DNA of 64,000 nt from Actinoplanes subtropicus. Its GTDB lineage: Bacteria > Actinomycetota > Actinomycetes > Mycobacteriales > Micromonosporaceae. A model generated the notes under the pieces. That model saw nothing but the letters and a program-made list of their open reading frames with translations, had not been told where the DNA came from and made no database searches. Position 1 is the stretch's first letter. The number at the start of each line of letters is the position of its first letter. Of the stretch, positions 56,330 to 64,000 are shown one piece after another. Position numbers and translations under genes: made by a program. The stretch spans positions 1 to 64,000 of the forward strand of contig NZ_JOJL01000033.1 of the NCBI RefSeq assembly GCF_000721705.1, read 5' to 3'.

Positions 56330-56890
56330 ATGCGACCGGAACCGGGGCAGGTGCTGCACTTCTCGGAGGACCCGACGATCACCCGGTTCATGCCGGGGGT
56401 CACCTCGCCGTACGTCTGGGCGGTGGACTGGCGCAACGCGCCCAGCTACTGGTTCCCGCGGCAATGCCCGCGCGCGATGGCGTGGGTCCGCGACACCACC
56501 ACCGAGGCCGACCGCGACCGCATCATCGGCGCCGGCTGCGGCCCGCGCGTCCACGCCATCGAATACGCCTGGCTGAAACCCCTGCAAACCACGATGGTGT
56601 ACGCCTACCGCCTCCCCGCCGGCCCGTTCCACTACGTGTCGTCCCCGGACGCCGAACCGCACGCGCTGGTGGCCGCCGAGCCGGTGACGCCGCTGGTCCC
56701 GCCGGAACCGGTCGGCAACCTGATCGACTGCCACGCCGCGGCCGGCATCCAGCTGCGTCTGCTCGACAACCTGTGGTCCTTCTGGGACGAGGTCATCGAG
56801 AGCACGGTCGGCTTCAGCGGCATCCGCCTGCGTAACGCCCAGCCACGGCCGTCAAGCGACGGGCAGCCGCAGGCCGAGCAGCCCGCCTAG
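56330..56890 (+). CDS. DUF6886-like protein
   Basis: A 186-residue soluble protein with VLHFSEDPTITRFMPGV, YVWAVDWRNAPSYWFPRQCPRAMAW and a C-terminal IDCHAAAGIQLRLLDNLWSFWDEV. The opening segments match DUF6886 proteins. Function unknown. It begins 49 nt after the E2-like gene on the same strand, so it may belong to the operon, but DUF6886 is not a known ubiquitin-system part. Its end overlaps the convergent zinc protein by 39 nt. Confidence 0.75.
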   Translation: MRPEPGQVLHFSEDPTITRFMPGVTSPYVWAVDWRNAPSYWFPRQCPRAMAWVRDTTTEADRDRIIGAGCGPRVHAIEYAWLKPLQTTMVYAYRLPAGPFHYVSSPDAEPHALVAAEPVTPLVPPEPVGNLIDCHAAAGIQLRLLDNLWSFWDEVIESTVGFSGIRLRNAQPRPSSDGQPQAEQPA

Positions 56891-57700
56891 CTCGGCCAGC
56901 GCCGGCAGGTTCAGGCCGGTGGGCTCGGTGCGGCGGGTGGCGATCATGCCCGGGCGGCGTTCCTCGGGCGCCGCCGCGCGCACGACCGCCCCCGAGGTGA
57001 GCAGGAAGGCCGTGTCGGTGAAGCCGTCCTCCTCGCGGACGGTGCTGCCGGCGAGGAGCCGCCAGCCGTACGCGGTCTGGGCGAAGACGCGTCCCTCGGT
57101 GATCTCGAAGCCGGGCCGCAGCCCCTGCGCGGCGGCCCGGCCGGCGAACCACCGCCCGACCATGCCGGAATCCCAGGGCACCCACTGCGGGCCGGGCGGG
57201 AAGACCGGCTCCAGCGGCTCCCAGTAGACCATCCCGGGCAGGAACGGCAGGAACGGGCAGACCCGGTAGAGGGCCGCGTAGATGTCGTCCCCCGGGTCCT
57301 GATCGAGAACCATCGCCGCCTGCAGCAGCCGCTCGGTCGGATCGGGAATCCGCGCGACCCGGGCGAGCAGTCCCTCGCGGTCCCCCTCCGTCGGCGGCGC
57401 GATCTCGGCGGCGCAGTCGACGCAGACCTGGCCGCCGGCCGGCTGACACGTCGGGCAACGGTACCGGCGACAGTTCCCGCAGACGGTCACCGCGTACTGG
57501 CCGCAGGGACAGATCGCGATCGGCTCGATGGACGCGTCGTAATACATCTCGCCGTGCGGATAGGTCATCGGCACCGGCTGCACCGCGCCACCGGGCCCGA
57601 CCGGCTGCGGCACCAGAATCGTCATCGGCACCAGGCAGCGATAGAGGCCGGGAATGACCCGCTCCCGCGGTTCGACCGGGTGACCCAGCGAGCATCCCAT
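56852..57700 (-). CDS. Protein with an eight-cysteine zinc module and unknown C-terminal domain
   Basis: A 282-residue protein from ATG 57700 (ATG 57628 possible). Cysteines 64, 66, 74, 77, 82, 85, 93 and 96 form four spaced pairs (CPCG, CGNC, CPTC, CVDC), enough for two zinc ions in a treble-clef or RING/B-box-like fold. The rest (about 105-275) is a mixed alpha-beta region with FEITEGRVFAQTAYGWRLL and no known match. It lies beside the ubiquitin-like operon but on the other strand. No function is assigned. Confidence 0.7.
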   Translation of the reverse strand: MGCSLGHPVEPRERVIPGLYRCLVPMTILVPQPVGPGGAVQPVPMTYPHGEMYYDASIEPIAICPCGQYAVTVCGNCRRYRCPTCQPAGGQVCVDCAAEIAPPTEGDREGLLARVARIPDPTERLLQAAMVLDQDPGDDIYAALYRVCPFLPFLPGMVYWEPLEPVFPPGPQWVPWDSGMVGRWFAGRAAAQGLRPGFEITEGRVFAQTAYGWRLLAGSTVREEDGFTDTAFLLTSGAVVRAAAPEERRPGMIATRRTEPTGLNLPALAELGGLLGLRLPVA

Positions 57701-57722
57701 CGACTCATGCTAGATCTATGTG

Positions 57723-58706
57723 TCAGCTCCGCAGGAAGGCGACGGCGACCAGCATCGCTGACGTCGACAGTGCGGCGCACAGCAGAACGACGTACCAGGT
57801 TCGGTGGGTCGCGACGCCGGCCGTCGATGCGGCTGCCGGCCCGGTCGGGGCCGCCGGCGCGCCGCGCAGAGTGGCGGTGGCGGCCGCGGCGGCCCAGCCC
57901 ATGGTCGCGGTCACCAGCGGCAGCGCGACCAGGTAGAAGACGGCCTGGTTGCCCAGGTTGTCGTCGACTATCTGGGTGGGCGTCCAGCCGTCGCTCGGGT
58001 CGTGCCCGGTCGCCCCGACGACCGCGACTGCGAGCAACCCGTACAGGTAGACGCCGAGGGCGGCGGTCACGGCGGCCATCCGGGCGACGCGCCGGCCCGC
58101 GGCGGCGTTGCCGCCCCACCACGCGCCGCCCGCCCCGACCAGGACCGGAGTCAGGAAGACCAGCCACCAGTGCCGGCCGATCGAGTTGAGCCACCGATCG
58201 AAGGTGAAGCCGCCCGCCGCCAGCCATGCGGCCGCGGTCACCAGGCCGCCGAGCAGCCCGGGCCCGGCCACTCCGGGGCGGCGCAGGAGCACGCTGCCGC
58301 CGAGCACGTAGCCGGCCAGGACCAGCAGCAGGACCGCCGTGCCCACCCAGGTCCAGCCGTCGACGTGCAGCCGGTAGTGCACGTGGATGTAGGCGTACAG
58401 CCCGGCGCCGCCGGCCGCGACCGCGGTGAGCGCCCCGAGCGCGGCGACGGCCCGCCCCCAGGGCGGCATGACCGCCGCGGCGACGACACAGCCGAGCGCG
58501 AAGCGCCAGCGCTGGGCCCGGCCCTCGAGCCGGTCCAGTTCGCCGATCATCGCCTGTCCCCAGTCACCGCGCTGGGTGGCCAGCAGACCGACCGCCCAGC
58601 CCAGCAACCGGGCCGGGGAGTCCTGGCGCGCGGCCGGGCCGGCCACCAGGCGGCGGCGGATCAGGGCCACCACCGCGCCCACCACGAAAATGAACAGCAT
58701 CGACAT
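57723..58706 (-). CDS. Polytopic membrane protein paired with a PadR regulator
   Basis: A 327-residue protein with about eight predicted membrane helices. The first is N-terminal (MLFIFVVGAVVALI); a cytoplasmic segment with RGDWGQAMIGELDRLEG follows. ATG 58706, only 4 nt after the PadR stop, so it is the target of that regulator. No transporter family is recognised; such PadR-membrane pairs often serve drug or envelope stress. Confidence 0.75.
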   Translation of the reverse strand: MSMLFIFVVGAVVALIRRRLVAGPAARQDSPARLLGWAVGLLATQRGDWGQAMIGELDRLEGRAQRWRFALGCVVAAAVMPPWGRAVAALGALTAVAAGGAGLYAYIHVHYRLHVDGWTWVGTAVLLLVLAGYVLGGSVLLRRPGVAGPGLLGGLVTAAAWLAAGGFTFDRWLNSIGRHWWLVFLTPVLVGAGGAWWGGNAAAGRRVARMAAVTAALGVYLYGLLAVAVVGATGHDPSDGWTPTQIVDDNLGNQAVFYLVALPLVTATMGWAAAAATATLRGAPAAPTGPAAASTAGVATHRTWYVVLLCAALSTSAMLVAVAFLRS

Positions 58707-58710
58707 GAGA

Positions 58711-59019
58711 TCAGGCCTCGCTCGGGCGGAGGGCGGCGCGCGGGTTGGCCCGCGCGGGGGCGGGCAGCGTGGCCAGGAACTCCCGGCCCGCCCCGCTGAG
58801 CCGGTACAGGTGGCGGGGCGGGCGCTCGTGCGGGCCGGGCTCCCACGTCGCGTCGAGCAGGCCGCGGTCGGCCAGGCGAACCAGGATCGGGTACAGCGAG
58901 CCGGACTTCAGGTGGACCTCGGTGGCCAGGTCATAGCCGTAGCGCCAGCGCGACGGGTCGGCGGCCAGCGCCCGCAGAACGCTGATCGCCTGCATGGACA
59001 GGGGTCGGTTACGCCGCAT
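58711..59019 (-). CDS. PadR-family transcriptional regulator
   Basis: A 102-residue winged-helix protein from ATG 59019. It opens MQAISVLRALAADPSRWRYGYDL and has SGSLYPILVRLADRGLLDATWEPG and RHLYRLSGAGREFL, the PadR pattern, without the long C-terminal helix of larger members. A CGCTTA/TAAGCG dyad directly upstream should be its operator. Confidence 0.87.
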   Translation of the reverse strand: MRRNRPLSMQAISVLRALAADPSRWRYGYDLATEVHLKSGSLYPILVRLADRGLLDATWEPGPHERPPRHLYRLSGAGREFLATLPAPARANPRAALRPSEA

Positions 59020-59021
59020 GG

Positions 59022-59051
59022 CGCTTAACTCTACATACGTAGCGCTAAGCG
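59022..59051. promoter_or_regulatory. Nested dyad, candidate PadR operator
   Basis: CGCTTA (59022-59027) and TAAGCG (59046-59051) flank an inner CTAC-ATAC-GTAG. It starts 2 nt upstream of the PadR ATG. Confidence 0.6.
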
Positions 59052-59059
59052 TCAACCCC

Positions 59060-59640
59060 TCAAGCGGTGGTCAGCAGCGCCGTGAAGGTGCGGGACAGCG
59101 CCGCGCGGGACGCTGCCACCGACATCTTCATCACCTCGCGCCAGGTCGACCAGGTGGCCGACATGGTGACCGCCGTCAGGCTGTTCAGCAGCTCCTCGTC
59201 GCCGTCGATCTCGGCGGCGAACAGGGTCGCGATCTCCTCCCGCGCCCGGTTCAGGTGGGCGCGGCGGTAGTGTTGCAGCGTCTCCGAGAACGGCTCCTTC
59301 AACGCCGACGCCCTCGAGTTCGGGGCCAGTTGCTCCAGCATCCGGGCCCGCTGCCGGGTGTACGCGTCGATCCGCTCGGCCAGCGGCAGCTTGGTGGAGA
59401 CCGGCTTGTGGCCCTCCGCCGCCTCCTGGAGCACCCGCTCGCCGCTGGCCGCGAAGAGCGCCTCCAGATCGGCGAAGTGACTCCACAACGCGCGCAGCGA
59501 GACGCCGGCCTGCTTGGCGATCCGTTCCGCCGTGGGGCGCAGGTCGCCCTCCCGGATGAGCTGCTGGTGCGCGTCGACGATCGCGCTGCGGGTCCGTTCG
59601 GAGCGCGCCGTGCGGCCGTCGACGCGCTGCGGGGAGGTCG

Positions 59641-59644
<4 letters not shown>
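59060..59644 (-). CDS. TetR-family regulator of the ACAD operon
   Basis: A 194-residue regulator with RIAKQAGVSLRALWSHFADLEALFAA as recognition region. It is the last gene of a minus-strand operon: its ATG overlaps the acyl-CoA dehydrogenase stop (ATGA), so it is made with the enzymes and likely responds to one of their CoA esters. Confidence 0.87.
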
Positions 59645-60842
<1,198 letters not shown>

Positions 60843-60843
<1 letters not shown>

Positions 60844-61835
60844 CAGTTCCCCTCCAGGGCCTCGTGGCCGCGCATCACCAGCGGGCCGACCAGGTTGCCG
60901 ATCGTGTCGAAGCCGTCACCGACCGTTTGACCTTGAACGTAGCGGTAGTGCACGCCCTCGAGGATCACCGCCAGCTTGAACGAGGCGAACGCCACGTACC
61001 AGTGCAGGTCGCTCACATCGCGGCCGCTGCGCTCGGCGTAACGGGCACTCATCTCGCGCAGCGTGGGATGGCCGGGCACCTTCAGCGGCACGGTCGCCAG
61101 GCCGTCGGTGACCTGCAGCGGGAGCCCGGCGTAGACCAGCATCAGGGCGACGTCGCTGAGCGGGTCGCCGAGCGTGGACATCTCCCAGTCGAGCACCGCG
61201 TTGATCTGCAGCTGGTCGCCGATCAGCACGTTGTCCAGCCGGTAGTCGCCGTGTACGACCGCGCCGGGGCCGCCCTCCGGGATGTCCACGGCCAGCCGGG
61301 CGTGCAGCTCGTCGATGCCGGCCACGTCGCGGCTGCGGGAGGCGTCGAGCTGCTTCCGCCAGCGGCTCACCTGGCGCTGGTTGAAGCCCTCGGGGCGGCC
61401 GAAGTCGGCGAGGCCGATCGCCGCCGGGTCGAGCGCGTGCAGGTCGGCCAGCGTGTCCACGAGGGAGAGGATCAAGCCGTGCAGCGCGCTAGGGCCCAAA
61501 TCCGACAAATCCGATTCTTCGCGGTAAATCTTGCCGTCGACCTGCTCCATCAGGTAGAACGGTGCGCCGATGACCGAAATATCGGTACAAAGCGCGACGG
61601 GGCGCGGCGCGGGGAAGCCCGCCTTGGAGAGCGCTTCGAGGACCCGGTGCTCACGCACCATGTCGTGGGCGGTCGGTAGGACATGCCCGAGCGGGGGCCG
61701 GCGCAACACCCACCGTTGCTGACCGTCCGTGATCGCGTACGTCAAATTGGATCTTCCACCGGCGAACATCCGCCCGGTCAGTTCGCGCGACGACCCGAGA
61801 TAGGCCTGCAGCGCGGCGAGGTCGAGGCCCTTCAT
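60843..61835 (-). CDS. Phosphotransferase family protein (ACAD10/11 kinase-like)
   Basis: A 330-residue kinase-fold protein from ATG 61835. GGRSNLTYAITDGQQRWVLRRPP is the N-lobe; VVHGDYRLDNVLIGDQ contains the catalytic Asp and AVLDWEMSTLGDPLSDVALML the metal Asp, as in APH/choline kinases and the N-terminal part of ACAD10/11. In levulinate degraders (LvaA) such proteins phosphorylate 4-hydroxyacyl-CoA so that a dehydrogenase partner can remove phosphate. Its neighbour is that partner. Same reaction here is inference. Confidence 0.87.
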
Positions 61836-62611
61836 CGACGGCCTTCCTCGAACGCGCGCTGAATCTTGTTCATCCCGCCGAGCCACCGATCGGTGTCGGT
61901 CGCCCGCAACTGGTAGTAATCGGCGACCTCGGGATGCGGCAGCACCAGAAAGCTGTCGCCCTCGACCGCCTTCGCGGCGACCGCGGCCACCTCAGCCGGC
62001 TCCAGCGCACCGTCGGCCAGCATCGCGGCGCTCGCGCTGTCGGTCACCTCGCCGCGGGTGAGCATGTCGGTCCGGACACCCTGCGGGCACAGGGCCTGGA
62101 CGATCAAACCCCGATGGGCGTACGTGGCCCGCAGCCATTCGGCGTACGCCAGCGCACCGTGCTTGGTGACCGCGTACGAGGCGCTGCCCAGGATCGAGAG
62201 CAGCCCGGCGGCGCTGACCGTCACGAGCAACCGCTTTGGCTCGCCCCGATCCAGCCAGCGGGGCAGCAGGTGCCGGGTGACATAGACGTGGGACAGCACG
62301 TTGACCGCGAAGTCCCGGCTCCATGCCGCGTCCGGGGTGTTCTCGTCGCCGGCCGTGAGCACGCCCGCGTTCGAGCAGAACAGATCGATCCCGCCGAGCT
62401 CGGCCCAGGCCGCCTCGATCAGCCGGCGGGTGTCCTCCTCGTTCGCCGCGTCGCCCGGCACCGCCAGGCCGCCGATCTCGCTGGCCACCGCCGCGGCGGC
62501 GGCCGGGTCGAGGTCGCTGACCACCACCTCGGCGCCGTCGGCGGCGAACCGGCGGGCCAGGGCCGCGCCGATGCCGCCGCCCGCCCCGGTGACCACCACC
62601 CGCCGGGTCAC
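61832..62611 (-). CDS. Short-chain dehydrogenase/reductase (copy 1)
   Basis: A 259-residue SDR from GTG 62611, which overlaps the upstream SDR stop in a GTGA junction. Cofactor motif TGAGGGIGAAL (9-19 region), CSNAGVL, and catalytic SASYAVTKHGAL (Y-x-x-x-K). Substrate unknown; the operon suggests a hydroxyacyl or keto intermediate. Confidence 0.88.
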   Translation of the reverse strand: MTRRVVVTGAGGGIGAALARRFAADGAEVVVSDLDPAAAAAVASEIGGLAVPGDAANEEDTRRLIEAAWAELGGIDLFCSNAGVLTAGDENTPDAAWSRDFAVNVLSHVYVTRHLLPRWLDRGEPKRLLVTVSAAGLLSILGSASYAVTKHGALAYAEWLRATYAHRGLIVQALCPQGVRTDMLTRGEVTDSASAAMLADGALEPAEVAAVAAKAVEGDSFLVLPHPEVADYYQLRATDTDRWLGGMNKIQRAFEEGRR

Positions 62612-63351
62612 TGCACCATCCCGGTCAGCGTGACGCCGCCGTCGATGACGACGGTCTGGCCGGTGATCCAGGCGGCATCCGGCCCGCACAGGAAGGCGAC
62701 CGTGCCGGCCACGTCCTCGGGGACGCCGAGCCGGCCGAGCGGGTACGTGGCGGCCACCTTCTCCTCGCGGCCCTCGTAGAGGGCGGTCGCGAACTTGGTC
62801 TTGACCACCGCCGGGGCGACCGCGTTGACCCGCACCTTCGGCGCCAGCTCGACGGCCAGCTCCTCGGTGAGGTGGATCAGCGCGGCCTTGGTCACGCCGT
62901 AGAACGCTATCCCCGGAGCCGGGCGCACGCCGGAGACCGACGAGATGTTCACGATGGCGCCGCCCTCGGACAGGCCGCCGCGCAGCGCCTCCTGCACCCA
63001 GCCGAGGGTGCCGAGCACGTTCACGTCGATCATCTTGCCGGCGGCGCTCAGGTCGAGCGTGGCGAGCGGGCCGTACGCCGGGTTGATCCCGATGTTGTTG
63101 ACCAGCGTCGTGATCGGGCCGAACTGGCCGAGCACCGTGTCGATCACCTCGGCCCGGTGGTCGGTGTCGTCGCCCTTGCCGGCGATGCCGATCGCCACCT
63201 CGGCGCCGCCCAGGTCGAGCGCGGCCTGGGCGAGCGCCTCCGCGTTACGCCCGGTGATGGCGACCTTGTAGCCCTCGGCAACGAAACGTTGCGCGATGGC
63301 GAAGCCGATTCCTCGGCTGGCCCCGGTCACGATCGCCACTTGGTCCGCCAT
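62608..63351 (-). CDS. Short-chain dehydrogenase/reductase, FabG-like (copy 2)
   Basis: A 247-residue classical SDR: TGASRGIGFAIAQ (9-21), NNIGIN, the Ser in NISSVSG, catalytic YGVTKAAL and the C-terminal ITGQTVVIDGGVTLTG. It likely reduces or oxidises a 3-oxo/3-hydroxyacyl intermediate. First gene of the group read from the right, 46 nt after the substrate-binding protein gene. Confidence 0.9.
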   Translation of the reverse strand: MADQVAIVTGASRGIGFAIAQRFVAEGYKVAITGRNAEALAQAALDLGGAEVAIGIAGKGDDTDHRAEVIDTVLGQFGPITTLVNNIGINPAYGPLATLDLSAAGKMIDVNVLGTLGWVQEALRGGLSEGGAIVNISSVSGVRPAPGIAFYGVTKAALIHLTEELAVELAPKVRVNAVAPAVVKTKFATALYEGREEKVAATYPLGRLGVPEDVAGTVAFLCGPDAAWITGQTVVIDGGVTLTGMVQ

Positions 63352-63397
63352 CGCCGCTCCTCTGTTTGCGCCTTCGAGATTCGTTCCGACCCAGACG

Positions 63398-64000
63398 TTA
63401 CTGCGCCGTAGGGATACCGTTCTGCGGCGGCGTCGCGGCCGCCCCGGAGTACGCGGTGACCGCGCCGTCCGCGTCGTCGGTGGTGTACGGCGTCCCGAGG
63501 TAGGTCGCCTTGCCGCCGGTGAGCTTGGTGATCTGCTCGCCGGCGTACCCTGAATGATCTTGCGCCGAGAAGCGCGTCGGGACCAGCCCCGGCCCGGTGA
63601 ACCCGCCCTTCTGCACCGCCGCGGTCAGCTTGTCCCTGGTGAGGTCCTTGCCGGCGCCCTGCAGAGCCTGGACGAACAGGTAGCCGACGGACATGCCGTA
63701 CACGACGTTGTTGTCGAAGGCGGCGTTCCCGTTGTATTGGCTGTTGACCTTCTTGTAAAGCTGGATCCACGGGTTGGATTCGTCGGTGTCCAGCGGCAGG
63801 TAGTTGGCCGCCACGACACCCTCGAGCAGCGGTGCCGCCGCGCCCAGCGTCTTGGTGAGCGTGCTGGGGTCGGAACCGACGTTGCTGACCACGAACTGCG
63901 GCTTGAAACCGATCTTCGCGGCCGTGCCGATCGACAGCGCGGTGAAGCCGGGGATGCTGGCGAGGATGACGACGTCGCAGGCCGCCGCCTTGAAGGCGCC
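63398..64000 (-). CDS. Substrate-binding protein of a branched-chain-type ABC transporter (partial, 3' end)
   Basis: The C-terminal 200 residues; the 5' part is beyond the window. VVILASIPGFTALSIGTAAKIGFKPQFVVSNVG and YGMSVGYLFVQALQGAGKDLTRDKLTAAVQKGGF follow the Peripla_BP_6 (LivK-like) fold. It would be an exported lipoprotein that brings amide, amino acid or fatty-acid-like substrates to an ABC importer, likely feeding the downstream SDR-ACAD enzymes. Confidence 0.85.
   Translation of the reverse strand, partial: GAFKAAACDVVILASIPGFTALSIGTAAKIGFKPQFVVSNVGSDPSTLTKTLGAAAPLLEGVVAANYLPLDTDESNPWIQLYKKVNSQYNGNAAFDNNVVYGMSVGYLFVQALQGAGKDLTRDKLTAAVQKGGFTGPGLVPTRFSAQDHSGYAGEQITKLTGGKATYLGTPYTTDDADGAVTAYSGAAATPPQNGIPTAQ

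Overview
The window is high-GC actinobacterial DNA. It carries a type VII secretion-type mycosin protease, a GTP-dependent PEP carboxykinase, split acyl-CoA carboxylase subunits (AccD, AccE and the ligase BirA), a class II fructose bisphosphatase next to a DUF4245 protein, a PknB-like kinase and many GTG starts. Together these suggest a filamentous actinomycete, most likely of the Micromonosporaceae (Actinoplanes-like). That placement is inference. No tRNA, rRNA, CRISPR array, prophage or intact insertion sequence is visible.

Layout. 0.1-3.1 kb (-): a small type VII secretion-like operon (two helical export-type proteins and a mycosin). 3.2-11.9 kb: accE, a large Ser/Thr kinase, a membrane metalloprotease, accD, a repeat-bearing membrane-anchored protein, birA and a PH-domain membrane protein. 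12.4-14.3 kb (-): two GtrA-like flippases and an ECF sigma factor with a fused zinc finger. 14.6-19.2 kb: pckG, a cis-prenyltransferase and a chemoreceptor. 19.2-27.2 kb: otsB, a PIN-PhoH toxin/helicase with a coupled upstream small ORF, a lytic transglycosylase-like protein behind a long leader, a trypsin, a rhomboid, MarR/luciferase-like oxidoreductase, glpX and DUF4245. 27.2-39.8 kb: xseAB, membrane proteins, ispH, rmuC, valS, an alkylation-repair pair (ada-alkA, ogt) and ychF. 39.8-47.4 kb: a toxin-antitoxin remnant, Uma2 nuclease, small enzymes and several one-domain regulators with visible operators. 47.4-53.2 kb: acyl-CoA ligase plus acyl-CoA dehydrogenase, divergent from a TetR-ALDH-ADH operon. 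53.3-56.3 kb (+): the most interesting part, a compact ubiquitin-like conjugation operon encoding a 58-residue small protein, an E1-like ThiF enzyme, a JAMM/JAB isopeptidase and an E2-like protein, all tightly packed. 56.3-64 kb: a DUF6886-like protein, an eight-cysteine zinc protein, a PadR-membrane protein pair, and a TetR-ACAD-phosphotransferase-SDR-SDR fatty/hydroxy-acid operon, running into a substrate-binding protein cut by the window edge.

Repeats. A palindromic element of about 130 bp occurs twice complete (after pckG and between ispH and rmuC) and once as a 30-bp remnant (after a gtrA gene). The two full copies keep perfect hairpins despite different arm sequences, and one copy supplies the C-terminal residues of IspH. 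Tandem repeats lie inside the kinase linker, inside the 9.4 kb gene and upstream of the 33.7 kb gene.
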